Assembly: GCA_030041515.1 (NCBI GenBank)
Contig: JASHNS010000052.1
Location: forward strand, 1 to 46,997
Origin: Acidobacteriaceae bacterium
GTDB lineage: Bacteria; Acidobacteriota; Terriglobia; Terriglobales; Acidobacteriaceae
Direction of reading: 5' to 3'
Length of the DNA stretch: 46,997 nt
A program made the translations under genes and the position numbers. Under the pieces are notes generated by a model that saw only the letters and a list, made by a program, of their open reading frames with translations, was not told the DNA's origin and made no database searches. Below are positions 27,562 through 35,515 of the stretch, piece after piece; the stretch's first letter is position 1, and each line of letters starts with the position of its first letter.

Positions 27562-28394
27562 CAACGATGCTCCCAGAATTTCCAGTGAATGGGCCACGAT
27601 GCCGCAACGATGGACGCAGCATAGGCACCGATGGTGATACCCGCCACCGTGCCGTGCAGGGAGGCGATGCCGTGAACTTTTTCACCCTGATTTTCCTGGT
27701 TCAGGGCCATGGATCCCAGGATCGGAATGAGCACCATGCCAGGGGCGTGGATGAAGGCGAGGTCGCGGTGCAGTTTGATGGCTCCGGTCACTTTTTCTCC
27801 AGGAATCCTTGGGGCAGCGATCGCGTAGTAAGCCGTGGCGCTGTACATGGCGACGGTGAGGGATCCAAGAGCCACATGCAGATCCACGCCGGATGAGCTG
27901 GGCTCGGTGGAAGTTCCCGTCAGCTTGTCGTGCTTTTGACTGGCGCCGCTGGAGACGAGCACGGTGGCCAGCATCGGCGCGAGCGTGATGAGCCCCAGTT
28001 TCTGGTGAATCTGGAGCATGTGGGTGCGCTTGTTCAGGCGCGCCTGAAGCCTGGCGTTGGCCTGGGTTTGTGAGGGACTGAAGCCCAGATCCTGGAGGGT
28101 GAGGCCGTTGTTCTGATTGGGGGGAGCGGATTGTTGCCGGCTCGATTTGGGGTTCTGCGCCTGGCTGGTGCTGTTCTGCTGGGCGGCGGGATGAGGCGCG
28201 TCGGGCAGATTCAGCGAAGCCTCGATCAGCGCTGAAGAGCTGGAAGAAGAAGTGGAAGGCGCGGCGATGACAGGAGCATGACCGGATTGTTGCGCGGATG
28301 TAAGAAGGGGAACCGTGAGCAGGCAGGCATAGGTCACAGCCCTTCTGCCTGCGGCGAATCTACTCAAACTGCCCTGCCCCTCCTGGAACTGCAA
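27561..28394 (-). CDS. Four-helix His-rich membrane protein, possible b561-like cytochrome
   Basis: The product has up to 277 residues. The TTG at 28394 has no ribosome binding site, and a TTG at 28367 follows GGAGGGG and is a good alternative. A signal or anchor segment (VTYACLLTVPLLTSAQQ) is followed by about 80 low-complexity residues rich in Ser, Gln, Asn and Pro. The last 150 residues hold four hydrophobic segments (roughly 131-150, 174-195, 213-231, 248-267). Each is led by histidine: H125/H130, H173, H209/H216, H241/H247. That spacing is what a b-type diheme cytochrome needs. I do not recognise a named family. It is coupled to a YceI gene downstream, which fits a b561-like role. Confidence 0.5.
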   Translation of the reverse strand: MQFQEGQGSLSRFAAGRRAVTYACLLTVPLLTSAQQSGHAPVIAAPSTSSSSSSALIEASLNLPDAPHPAAQQNSTSQAQNPKSSRQQSAPPNQNNGLTLQDLGFSPSQTQANARLQARLNKRTHMLQIHQKLGLITLAPMLATVLVSSGASQKHDKLTGTSTEPSSSGVDLHVALGSLTVAMYSATAYYAIAAPRIPGEKVTGAIKLHRDLAFIHAPGMVLIPILGSMALNQENQGEKVHGIASLHGTVAGITIGAYAASIVAASWPIHWKFWEHR

Positions 28395-28476
28395 CGACGA
28401 AGGTAAAGCTCAGCATGGCATATTTTCGCGCTGGATGTCGAGGTGCGGAGCATGGAGACCAACTGACGTCGTCGGG

Positions 28477-29982
28477 TCAATGGGATGGCGGGCGCGGCTC
28501 TGCGGATACGGGCGGATTCTTCGCTGAGGCGGGCTCCTCGGGTTGGGAGGGCTCGAAGACGAAGGCGGCGCGCTGGCGCGGGCCGGATTTGGCGTAGGGA
28601 GGCTCGGGCTCGGGCGACTCCGCAATCGGGGCAGGGGCATCCGGCGTAATCATGCGCTGCGGCGTCGATCGCAAGTCGGGATAGATGTCGTCGGCAGAAC
28701 CGCGGCGGCAGGCGATCGCGGCGATGCCGAGGTAGAGCAGGCCGCAGAGAGCGCCGGCCACAAACGCGGGCCAGAGCGGCGGGCGCGGCGCGGGCCCTGC
28801 GAGATGCACGACGGTCCACGGCGTCTGCGTGGACTGCGGGGGAGCGGAAGCGGCTCCGGGCGGAATGCTCTGTTCCTGAACCGCCGGGGGATTGGAAGGC
28901 GCTGGTGTTGGCTGAGCAGCGGGCGGGGCCGATTGCGCGGAGGATTGCGGGGCCGGTGGCGCAGCGGTCGTGTCCGGTGTGTGCGCAGGGTTGGACGCGG
29001 CGGGCTGCGGGTTCCAGGCGGGGTGCGCTGCTTCTTCGGCCTGCACGCCCTTTGACTCTCGATCCACGATACGGATGGCCTGGCGCAACTCGGAGCGTTC
29101 GTTCAGGAGCTCGGAGGTGCTGACGCCGACGGCATAAAGGCCGGTGGGAAGGATGGAGCCGAGAGCCTGGTGGATTTCATTCAGGCGGGCATGTATGCCG
29201 GGGTCGGTTGCTTCGTGCGGATACCGGCGCTGAAGGCTGCTGAGGGTTCTCTGCGCGGCGTGGACCTGGTTTCTGAGCAGGGATTGCTGGCTCGATTCGG
29301 TGTAGGAGGAGGGTCCGATGCGGTCGAGTTGCAGATTCGTGGACGAGAGCTGCGCGTCGATTTTTGTGAGAGCCTGGGACAAGGGATGATCGGGCGGCGT
29401 GGATGCGGCCGCGGCCTCCGGCGATGGGCTCGGCGACGCGGCAGGATGGGACTGACCCTGAACAGAGGGTACGGGCTGCGTTGCGGGCGCCGCGGAGGGA
29501 GCTGGCGATTGCGCGGGAGCGGGGGGAATAGAGGCGCCAGCAGGGGCGGGTGTCCACGCGGTTAAGGCGTGGGCGACGGCGTTGGCAATAGACATGGATT
29601 GGGAGGCGTCCGCGTCCATGAAGCGCACACGAAGACGATGGGGAGACGCCTCACTCAGGTGGAGGCTGGAGCGGAATTCGCCGATCTGGCCGGCGGGTGT
29701 GGAGGACGCCAGATGCCCCTGCTTTGCCAACTGCGCGACGGCCTGATCGCTGAGCATGGTGTCGGCGAGAGCGACGGCAGGTGTTTTTGCGGAGGAGATG
29801 CCGGGGTCGATTTGCTGAGCCTGGGTGGGATTGAACGCGAGTACGGCGGCGGAAGACGAGCGGCCGGAACGGTAGATGAGCCAGGCACATCCCGCGCCAG
29901 CGACGGCCAGGGCCAGCAGGATGGCGAGGAATTTATGTCCCACAGGGATTCCGGAGTGAAACCGGACGTCAGAATCTTCCAT
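28477..29982 (-). CDS. Membrane protein with Wzz-like topology
   Basis: The 501-residue protein has one membrane helix near the N-terminus (FLAILLALAVAGAGCAWLIY). A long periplasmic stretch contains two Pro/Ala-rich low-complexity linkers flanking a helical block (SLLRNQVHAAQRTLSSLQRRYP). A second helix (LWPAFVAGALCGLLYLGIAAIA) comes before a cytoplasmic Pro/Glu tail. Segment 75-140 (MLSDQAVAQLAKQGHL, LRVRFMDADASQSMSIANAV) looks like the start of chain-length determinant (Wzz/PCP) proteins, and the two-helix topology agrees. No kinase domain or clear PCP signature is seen, and no polysaccharide genes adjoin it, so the family call is tentative. Confidence 0.45.
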   Translation of the reverse strand: MEDSDVRFHSGIPVGHKFLAILLALAVAGAGCAWLIYRSGRSSSAAVLAFNPTQAQQIDPGISSAKTPAVALADTMLSDQAVAQLAKQGHLASSTPAGQIGEFRSSLHLSEASPHRLRVRFMDADASQSMSIANAVAHALTAWTPAPAGASIPPAPAQSPAPSAAPATQPVPSVQGQSHPAASPSPSPEAAAASTPPDHPLSQALTKIDAQLSSTNLQLDRIGPSSYTESSQQSLLRNQVHAAQRTLSSLQRRYPHEATDPGIHARLNEIHQALGSILPTGLYAVGVSTSELLNERSELRQAIRIVDRESKGVQAEEAAHPAWNPQPAASNPAHTPDTTAAPPAPQSSAQSAPPAAQPTPAPSNPPAVQEQSIPPGAASAPPQSTQTPWTVVHLAGPAPRPPLWPAFVAGALCGLLYLGIAAIACRRGSADDIYPDLRSTPQRMITPDAPAPIAESPEPEPPYAKSGPRQRAAFVFEPSQPEEPASAKNPPVSAEPRPPSH

Positions 29983-30121
29983 TCGCCTGGGTTGGATGGC
30001 AGGTTCAGGGATGGGGTGGCCGGAGGAGGCGGCGAATCGGAGCTATTCGGCTGCGCGATTGGCTAAAGCTCAGTGAATCAGAGGGTTCGGCCCGTCGGGG
30101 CCGCGACGGAAAAGCTAGGGA

Positions 30122-32308
30122 TCACTCTCCAAAGCGGAGGCGGATGCCGCCGCGAACGAGCTGCGGCGTGCCGAGGGTGAGAATCGGCGTCTTCCCCACT
30201 TCAATGTTGCGGTTGAGGAGGTTCTCGCCGGAGACGAAGGCGACGACGTGGCGGCCGAAGCTGCGCTGTGCATAGGCGTCCAGTTCGAAATAGCCGTGCA
30301 GGAGCAGGGTGTTCTCGTCGTTATCCCAGGTGCGGCCGTTGATGAGCCCCTGGAAGCTGACGAGGCCGAGTTTCGGGCGCGACAGGCGCAGTTGGGCAGT
30401 CGCGGTGTTGCGGGGCACTTCAGGAATCCATTTGCCGATGAGGTAGGGTTCCGGTGCGGCCTGGGTCACGATTGCATCAGCGTATTGATAGCCGCCGGAG
30501 ACGCCGATCCACTCAGCTGGCTGCATGGCGTAGTCCAGCGAAACGCCGCGGCTCTCGATCTGGCCGAGGTTGGCACGTTGCAGCAATTCTTTCGTGGGGG
30601 TGAGGCTGAGGATCAACGAGCTGATGGGGCGGTTCACCTGGGTCCAGAAATAGCTGGCGCGGAGGCTCGATCCCCAGCGGCGCAGATCGGTCTGCAAGCC
30701 GGTCTCCCAGCCTGTGGCGCGTTCGGATTGCAGGCTGGGATTGGCTTCGGTGGTTTCGTCGCCCACCTGAAACGAGCGATAGAGCTCATTTTCAGTGGGC
30801 GCGCGAAAGGCACGAAAGGCGGAAGCGCTGAGGGCGACGGTGGGCGTGATACGCCGAACCACGCCGACGCGCGGATCGAAGACTGTTTCGGTGGTATTGG
30901 GGAGATTCGATTCGACTCCGGGGGCGCTGAACTGGCGAGCGTTGAAATTTGAGAAATGGTCGACGCGTGCGCCGGCGCTGATCGTCCAGTTTGGCGGGGT
31001 GTAGAGCACCTCGCCCCAGGCGCCGGTCTGGCGCTGCTGCGCGGACGTGGTTTTGGTGCCGCCGGCACCTACGAGGAGGGTTTCGTCGTCGCTGGCACGC
31101 ACGTCGAGCGTGTCCACGCCTGCCAGGACGATGGCGGCGTGAGCGACGGGGTGATGCCAGCGCAGGGCGGCGCCGGTTTCCATGACCGGGTTGAACTGAA
31201 AATCGACGGGGGTCTCCGCAGTACGCGCTGTGTTGACGCTCGAAAAGGTCTGACGGAAATGCTCGCCGACACCGTAGAGGCGCAGGGTCCAGTTTTGCCA
31301 GTCGGCGCCGGCGGCAAGGCGTGCGAGGCGGGTTGAGTTCCACGTGGCGGGCGTGCCATTATGCCGGCTCTCGTTGAGGGCGTCGCTGCGCAGGAAGAGG
31401 GTACCTGCGTGGGGCAGGGTGCGCTGGACATCTGCGAGCGCGCTTTGTGCATGTACGTTTGAGGGCTGATCGATGGGGCCGCGCTGAGAGGGGGCGATCA
31501 TCGTGTAGCCGTCGGTTCCGATCACGCCGCCGCTGAGCAGGCCGGCCCAGCCGCCGTGCATCAGAGTAGCCAGGATGCCGTTGTCGAGGGTGCTTTCCTG
31601 GCCGCCGCTCAATATCAGCTGCAGGCCTGAGGCTGTGGGCCGAACAGGGATGACGCTGATGACGCCGCCGATGGCGCTGGATCCATAGAGGTCCGACGCT
31701 CCGCCGCGCACGACTTCGACGGAGCGAACGGCCAGCTCCGGCAATTCTTCCCAGTGGATCCATCCGCCGTAGGGGTCATTGAGAGGAACCTCGCCGAAGA
31801 GCACGAGCGAGCGGCTGGCGGCGGTGGAACCGAGGCCCCGGAGCGAAACGCCTTCGGTGGTCGGGTTGGCTTCCAGCGAGCTGGAGCGGCGATAAAGGCC
31901 GAATCCAGGAATTTCCGTGAGCTTGCCGTCGAGGGTGACGGGCGCGGCGTGTTCGAGTTGCTGCCGGTTCATAGTGCGAGTGCTGGCCGGGCTGTCGAGG
32001 GAGGCAAGCGGCGACTGGTAGGCCGTGACCACAACGGTTTCCATGGGCTGACGGAGGACGACGTGGAGAGCTTGCCCAGCGACAACGGGGACCACCACGG
32101 CGACGTAATGCGGGGCGACAATTTCGACCCGGCGTACGGTCGTGCGGAGGGTGAATTGGCCATTTTGGCTGGTGGTGGCCAGCGAATGGCCAGCCATGTC
32201 GCGAATGGATGCGTTTGAGAGGGGTTCGCCTCGGGCGTTCAGCACCGTACCCCGCGTTTGCGCGGAGGCCGCAGCGACGGCGAGCAGAAGCAGAAGCAGG
32301 ACTTTCAA
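30122..32308 (-). CDS. TonB-dependent outer-membrane receptor, BtuB-like
   Basis: This 728-residue receptor starts at a TTG (an in-frame stop lies just upstream) with the signal peptide KVLLLLLLAVAAASAQ. A short carboxypeptidase-regulatory-like domain (residues about 17-90, RGTVLNARGEPLSNASI) precedes the plug domain with VVVTAYQ, EGVSLRGLGSTAASRSLVLFGEVPLNDPYGG and VEVVRGGASDLYGSSAIGGVISV. The remaining 500 residues are beta-barrel strands ending GGIRLRFGE. The plug resembles BtuB-type receptors for cobalamin and siderophores. Substrate is unknown; no riboswitch was recognised upstream. The gene probably has its own promoter, since folK lies behind it on the same strand with a 43-base gap. 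Confidence 0.88.
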   Translation of the reverse strand: MKVLLLLLLAVAAASAQTRGTVLNARGEPLSNASIRDMAGHSLATTSQNGQFTLRTTVRRVEIVAPHYVAVVVPVVAGQALHVVLRQPMETVVVTAYQSPLASLDSPASTRTMNRQQLEHAAPVTLDGKLTEIPGFGLYRRSSSLEANPTTEGVSLRGLGSTAASRSLVLFGEVPLNDPYGGWIHWEELPELAVRSVEVVRGGASDLYGSSAIGGVISVIPVRPTASGLQLILSGGQESTLDNGILATLMHGGWAGLLSGGVIGTDGYTMIAPSQRGPIDQPSNVHAQSALADVQRTLPHAGTLFLRSDALNESRHNGTPATWNSTRLARLAAGADWQNWTLRLYGVGEHFRQTFSSVNTARTAETPVDFQFNPVMETGAALRWHHPVAHAAIVLAGVDTLDVRASDDETLLVGAGGTKTTSAQQRQTGAWGEVLYTPPNWTISAGARVDHFSNFNARQFSAPGVESNLPNTTETVFDPRVGVVRRITPTVALSASAFRAFRAPTENELYRSFQVGDETTEANPSLQSERATGWETGLQTDLRRWGSSLRASYFWTQVNRPISSLILSLTPTKELLQRANLGQIESRGVSLDYAMQPAEWIGVSGGYQYADAIVTQAAPEPYLIGKWIPEVPRNTATAQLRLSRPKLGLVSFQGLINGRTWDNDENTLLLHGYFELDAYAQRSFGRHVVAFVSGENLLNRNIEVGKTPILTLGTPQLVRGGIRLRFGE

Positions 32309-32351
32309 GTTCAGGTGCGCTTAGATGGTGCTTCGACAGCGCTCGTTGCCA

Positions 32352-32867
32352 TTATCCGATTCGGCGGACGGCTTCCTGACGATTTGGGCCAACATTTGGC
32401 AGGGCTGCGAGCAAGTCGTTCACCGTTCCGGGCAGGCCGGGAATGCACAAATCGGGAGCGATCTCAGCCAGCGGCACGAGGACAAATCGACGTACGGCGA
32501 GACCGGGATGCGGCAGGGTGAGCCTCTCTGAGGCCACGGTTTGTTCGTCGACCAGCAGAAGATCCAAATCGAGGGTGCGGGGGCCGTTGGGAGGGTCAAG
32601 GGTGCGGTTACGCCCATAGCGGCGTTCGAGGGCCAGGAGAAAGTCGAGGAGGGGCCGGGGCTCGAGATCGGTATCGAGTTGCGCGACGGCGTTCACAAAG
32701 GGGGGCTGGGATTCAAAGCCGAGGGGCTCGGTGCGGTACAGGTGGGAATGGGCAGTGACTTGTCCGGCGGCAGCGAGGCCGTCGATCGCCTGGCAGAGCG
32801 TCTGCTGCGGGGAGCCGGCCGGAGAGGGGAGGTTGGCTCCGAGGCCTATATATGCGCAATGCTTCAC
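32352..32867 (-). CDS. folK: 2-amino-4-hydroxy-6-hydroxymethyldihydropteridine pyrophosphokinase
   Basis: The 171-residue FolK transfers pyrophosphate from ATP to 6-hydroxymethyl-dihydropterin in folate synthesis. A GTG start is chosen (VKHCAYIGLGANLPSPAG). An in-frame ATG at 32990 would run into nadD and add unrelated sequence. Signatures are YIGLGANL, YRTEPLGFESQPPFVNAV, LERRYGRNRT and the Mg-binding NGPRTLDLDLLL, followed by LPHPGLAVRRFVLVPLAEIAPD. It diverges from nadD with only 49 bases between the two start codons. The other folate genes are not in this window. Confidence 0.92.
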   Translation of the reverse strand: MKHCAYIGLGANLPSPAGSPQQTLCQAIDGLAAAGQVTAHSHLYRTEPLGFESQPPFVNAVAQLDTDLEPRPLLDFLLALERRYGRNRTLDPPNGPRTLDLDLLLVDEQTVASERLTLPHPGLAVRRFVLVPLAEIAPDLCIPGLPGTVNDLLAALPNVGPNRQEAVRRIG

Positions 32868-32916
32868 ATTGTCACAGTACCGGATTTCGTGGGGTGGGGC
32901 GTTATGCTCAGAAGCG

Positions 32917-33597
32917 ATGAAGATCGGGTTCTTTGGGGGCAGCTTTGATCCGCCGCACCGCGGCCACATCGCGCTGGCGCGGCTGGCCATGGAGCGGCTG
33001 GGACTGGACCGCGTGCTGTTCGCGCCGGTTGGGATCCAGCCTTTGAAGCGCGATCGCGCCCAGGCTGGATACGCCGATCGGGTGGCGATGACGCGCCTGG
33101 CGATCGAGCATGTGCCCGGGTTTGAGGTTTCGCCCGTGGACGCGCCTCGTGCCGACGGACGCCCGAACTACACCGTTGATACGCTGCGCTCGTTGCGGGC
33201 TACGCTCGCGCACGACGACCAAATCTTTTTTCTGATGGGCGCCGACTCTTTTCTCGGCATCGACAAGTGGTATCGAGCGGCCGATCTGCTGATCTCATGC
33301 GATTTTGCTGTGGCGGCGCGTCCGGGGTTCGACCTGGGACGGCTAACAGGCGCGTTGCCTGGGGCGATTTCTGTGGCCTCCTGCGATGCCGAACAGTCCG
33401 ACGTGCTGGTCCTGTGCCTGCGGAGCGGCTCGCGAGGAGAGTCGCGGCTGTATCTGCTGCCCGATTTGGACGAGGAAGTATCCGCGAGCAGCGTGAGGGC
33501 GATGCTGCACCACGGGGCGGACGCCGTGAGGGTGCTCGATCCCGCGGTGGGCGGGTGGATTCGCAAGCACGGCCTCTATCGCGAGAAGAAGGACTGA
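32917..33597 (+). CDS. nadD: Nicotinate-nucleotide adenylyltransferase
   Basis: The 226-residue NadD joins nicotinate mononucleotide and ATP to form deamido-NAD. The start MKIGFFGGSFDPPHRGHIALA gives the nucleotidyltransferase GGxFDPxHxGH motif exactly at the N-terminus. RPNYTVDTLRSL and FFLMGADSFLGIDKWYRA are the nicotinate-binding blocks, and EEVSASSVRAML is the C-terminal ISSTxIR-like motif, here SASSVR. The order nadD-rsfS is conserved in many bacteria and is present here with a 72-base gap. Confidence 0.93.
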   Translation: MKIGFFGGSFDPPHRGHIALARLAMERLGLDRVLFAPVGIQPLKRDRAQAGYADRVAMTRLAIEHVPGFEVSPVDAPRADGRPNYTVDTLRSLRATLAHDDQIFFLMGADSFLGIDKWYRAADLLISCDFAVAARPGFDLGRLTGALPGAISVASCDAEQSDVLVLCLRSGSRGESRLYLLPDLDEEVSASSVRAMLHHGADAVRVLDPAVGGWIRKHGLYREKKD

Positions 33598-33669
33598 TCG
33601 CCGGCGCTTTTCGGTTCCCCAATCCGGGGCCAATTCTCGTATGCTCGAAGCTGGAGCGCTCACCGACGC

Positions 33670-34179
33670 ATGGCATCGACCGAAACGCGCAGGATGGTGC
33701 AGGCCGCCGCCGCGGCCTGCGAAGACAAGAAAGGCGAGGACACGCGGGTTCTGGAACTGGACCCGGCGGACTCCGCCTTCACCGATTTCTTTCTGATCAC
33801 CAGCGCCACGAACGAGCGGCAGTCGCAGGCCATCGCCGATGAAGTGGAGCTGCGGCTGAAGCGAGAGTTCGGGGTGTATCCGAATTCCGTGGAGGGTCGG
33901 CGAGTCGGCGAGTGGGTGCTGCTGGATTACGTGGATTTTGTCGTGCACATCTTTCTGCACGAGCGGCGCACGTTCTACGACATCGAGCGGCTGCGCAAGT
34001 CGGCGCGGCCGGTGGCCGTGTCAGAACTGACGGAGACGCTGAAGAGGAAGACACTGGCGGCGCGGAAGAAGGCTCCGGCGACAAAGGGAGCGAAGGTGGC
34101 GACCAAGGCGAAAGCTCTCCCAAAGAAGGCCTCAGCTAAGCGCTCAGTAAAGCCAACGAAGCCCAAAGTCAAACGCTAA
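33670..34179 (+). CDS. rsfS: Ribosomal silencing factor RsfS with a basic tail
   Basis: The 169-residue protein begins with a normal RsfS domain (residues about 1-118): EDTRVLELDPADSAFTDFFLITSATNERQSQAIADEV, GRRVGEWVLLDYVDFVVHIFLHERRTFYDIERL. RsfS binds ribosomal protein uL14 and blocks subunit joining under nutrient limitation. The last 45 or so residues are an Ala/Lys tail (KKAPATKGAKVATKAKALP and onward) absent from typical members, which are about 105-130 residues. The tail stays in the same frame with the local codon style, so it is probably real rather than a frameshift. Confidence 0.9.
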   Translation: MASTETRRMVQAAAAACEDKKGEDTRVLELDPADSAFTDFFLITSATNERQSQAIADEVELRLKREFGVYPNSVEGRRVGEWVLLDYVDFVVHIFLHERRTFYDIERLRKSARPVAVSELTETLKRKTLAARKKAPATKGAKVATKAKALPKKASAKRSVKPTKPKVKR

Positions 34180-34241
34180 GCGCCATGCGGTGGCCGAATT
34201 GGTACGTGCTTTCCACAGGGGTGAACAAAAATCGAATCTAT

Positions 34242-34287
34242 CGCTGGGAATTTCTGCTAGCATCCGTGCTAGCAGTTTTTCCCAGCG
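34242..34287 (+). promoter_or_regulatory. 46-bp perfect dyad, candidate operator of the restriction-modification operon
   Basis: The outer arms CGCTGGGAA (34242-34250) and TTCCCAGCG (34279-34287) and the inner arms CTGCTAGCA (34254-34262) and TGCTAGCAG (34267-34275) are both perfect inverted repeats on one centre between 34264 and 34265. TTT lies between arms on each side and TCCG in the middle. TGCTAGCA is itself a palindrome, so it also forms a 12-base direct repeat. The dyad ends 7 bases before the ATG at 34295, with the GAGG ribosome binding site at 34287-34290 touching the right arm. Confidence 0.8.
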
Positions 34288-34294
34288 AGGTTGA

Positions 34295-35515
34295 ATGTCG
34301 AGTCAGTTAAATATCAGGAACGTGCCGCCGGATGTGCGTCACTGGATTCGACGCGAGACCGAGCGGACTCAACAAAAGCAGAACGAATTCCTCATCGGCA
34401 CTCTGCGTCAAGCTGCGCAGCTGAGCTATACACCAGCGCTGCCCTTCGATTCTCCCCAAATCCGCCCATCCCCACGCGACCATCGGCTCCCGTTCTCATT
34501 TATTGATCTCTTTGCGGGTATTGGCGGGTTCCGTATTGCCCTAGAGGAAAACGGCGGAAGTTGTGTTTTCACGTCTGAATGGGATCGCTACTCGCAGCGA
34601 ACCTACCACAAGTGGTTTGGAGAATTGCCGCGTGGTGACATAACCAAAATCCATCCCAGCGAAATCCCTGATCATGACATTCTGGCTGCGGGATTTCCCT
34701 GCCAGCCATTCTCGATTGCGGGAGTGTCCAAGAAGAACAGTCTGGGTAGGCTTCACGGTTTCGACTGTGTGACGCAAGGAAATCTGTTTTTCAATATCGC
34801 CACGATCGCGCAAATAAAGAGACCCCCCGTTCTTCTGCTAGAGAATGTGAAGAACCTCAAATCACACGACCAGGGTCGCACTTGGAAAACAATCTATGCG
34901 ACATTGGACGGTCTGGGCTATTGGATATTCGCCGAGATTATCGATGCTGCTGGGTGGGTTCCTCAGCACCGCGAACGCGTTTACATCGTGTGCTTCGACA
35001 AGCAAGTGTTCCGCACGCGACCTGCGTTTCAATTCCCCGCGTCGCCCACAAACGGTCCCGCGCTTCAAGACATACTTGAGTCCAATCCGGATCCAAAGTA
35101 CACGCTAACGGATCACTTATGGAAATACCTGCAGGAGTACGCTGAAAGGCACAAAGAAAAGGGCAATGGTTTTGGGTTCGGCTTGGCTGATCTGCGTGGC
35201 GTCACACGCACACTGAGTGCTCGCTATTACAAGGATGGTTCAGAGATACTCATCCCTCAGCCAAGAAAGACTCCCCGTCGCCTCACTCCGCGCGAGTGTC
35301 AGCGGTTGATGGGATTTCCGGATGACCCGGATCGATACCCCATCGTCGTATCGGACACGCAGGCCTACAGACAGTTCGGAAATGCTGTTGTTCCCAAGGT
35401 GGCCGCAGAAGTAGTGCGCTCTATCCTGGTTGTCCTCCGCAGCGAGTGGGAGAGACGAAATAAGGGCTGCCTGCTGAAGTGCGCAATTCCTGAATTGGAG
35501 CAGGCCGCAGTGTAA
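34295..35515 (+). CDS. EcoRII/Dcm-type cytosine-C5 methyltransferase with N-terminal ribbon-helix-helix domain
   Basis: The 406-residue enzyme has two parts. Residues 1-45 (SSQLNIRNVPPDVRHWIRRE, then KQNEFLIGTLRQAAQ) read as a beta-strand plus two helices like FitA/Arc antitoxins. Residues 67-390 are a C5 methyltransferase: FSFIDLFAGIGGFRIAL (SAM site), GFPCQPFSIAG with nucleophile Cys136, ENVKNLKSHD with Glu183, QHRERVYIV, then RRLTPRECQRLMGFP and RQFGNAVVP. The block HGFDCVTQGNLFF and the ENVKNLKSHDQG run place it in the M.EcoRII/Dcm group, which methylates the inner C of CCWGG. The start ATG has GAGG upstream. The stop overlaps the endonuclease start (TAATG). Its codon use looks less GC-biased than flanking genes, suggesting acquisition. 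Confidence 0.93.
   Translation: MSSQLNIRNVPPDVRHWIRRETERTQQKQNEFLIGTLRQAAQLSYTPALPFDSPQIRPSPRDHRLPFSFIDLFAGIGGFRIALEENGGSCVFTSEWDRYSQRTYHKWFGELPRGDITKIHPSEIPDHDILAAGFPCQPFSIAGVSKKNSLGRLHGFDCVTQGNLFFNIATIAQIKRPPVLLLENVKNLKSHDQGRTWKTIYATLDGLGYWIFAEIIDAAGWVPQHRERVYIVCFDKQVFRTRPAFQFPASPTNGPALQDILESNPDPKYTLTDHLWKYLQEYAERHKEKGNGFGFGLADLRGVTRTLSARYYKDGSEILIPQPRKTPRRLTPRECQRLMGFPDDPDRYPIVVSDTQAYRQFGNAVVPKVAAEVVRSILVVLRSEWERRNKGCLLKCAIPELEQAAV

Noticed and set aside
28850-29550. Repeat-like GC-rich stretches that might suggest a minisatellite
   Set aside because: They encode Pro/Ala/Gln linkers of the Wzz-like protein, with no regular unit length.
32868-32990. FolK starting at the ATG at 32990
   Set aside because: The extra 41 residues are unrelated to FolK and would overlap the start of nadD on the other strand. 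The GTG at 32867 begins exactly at the family N-terminus.
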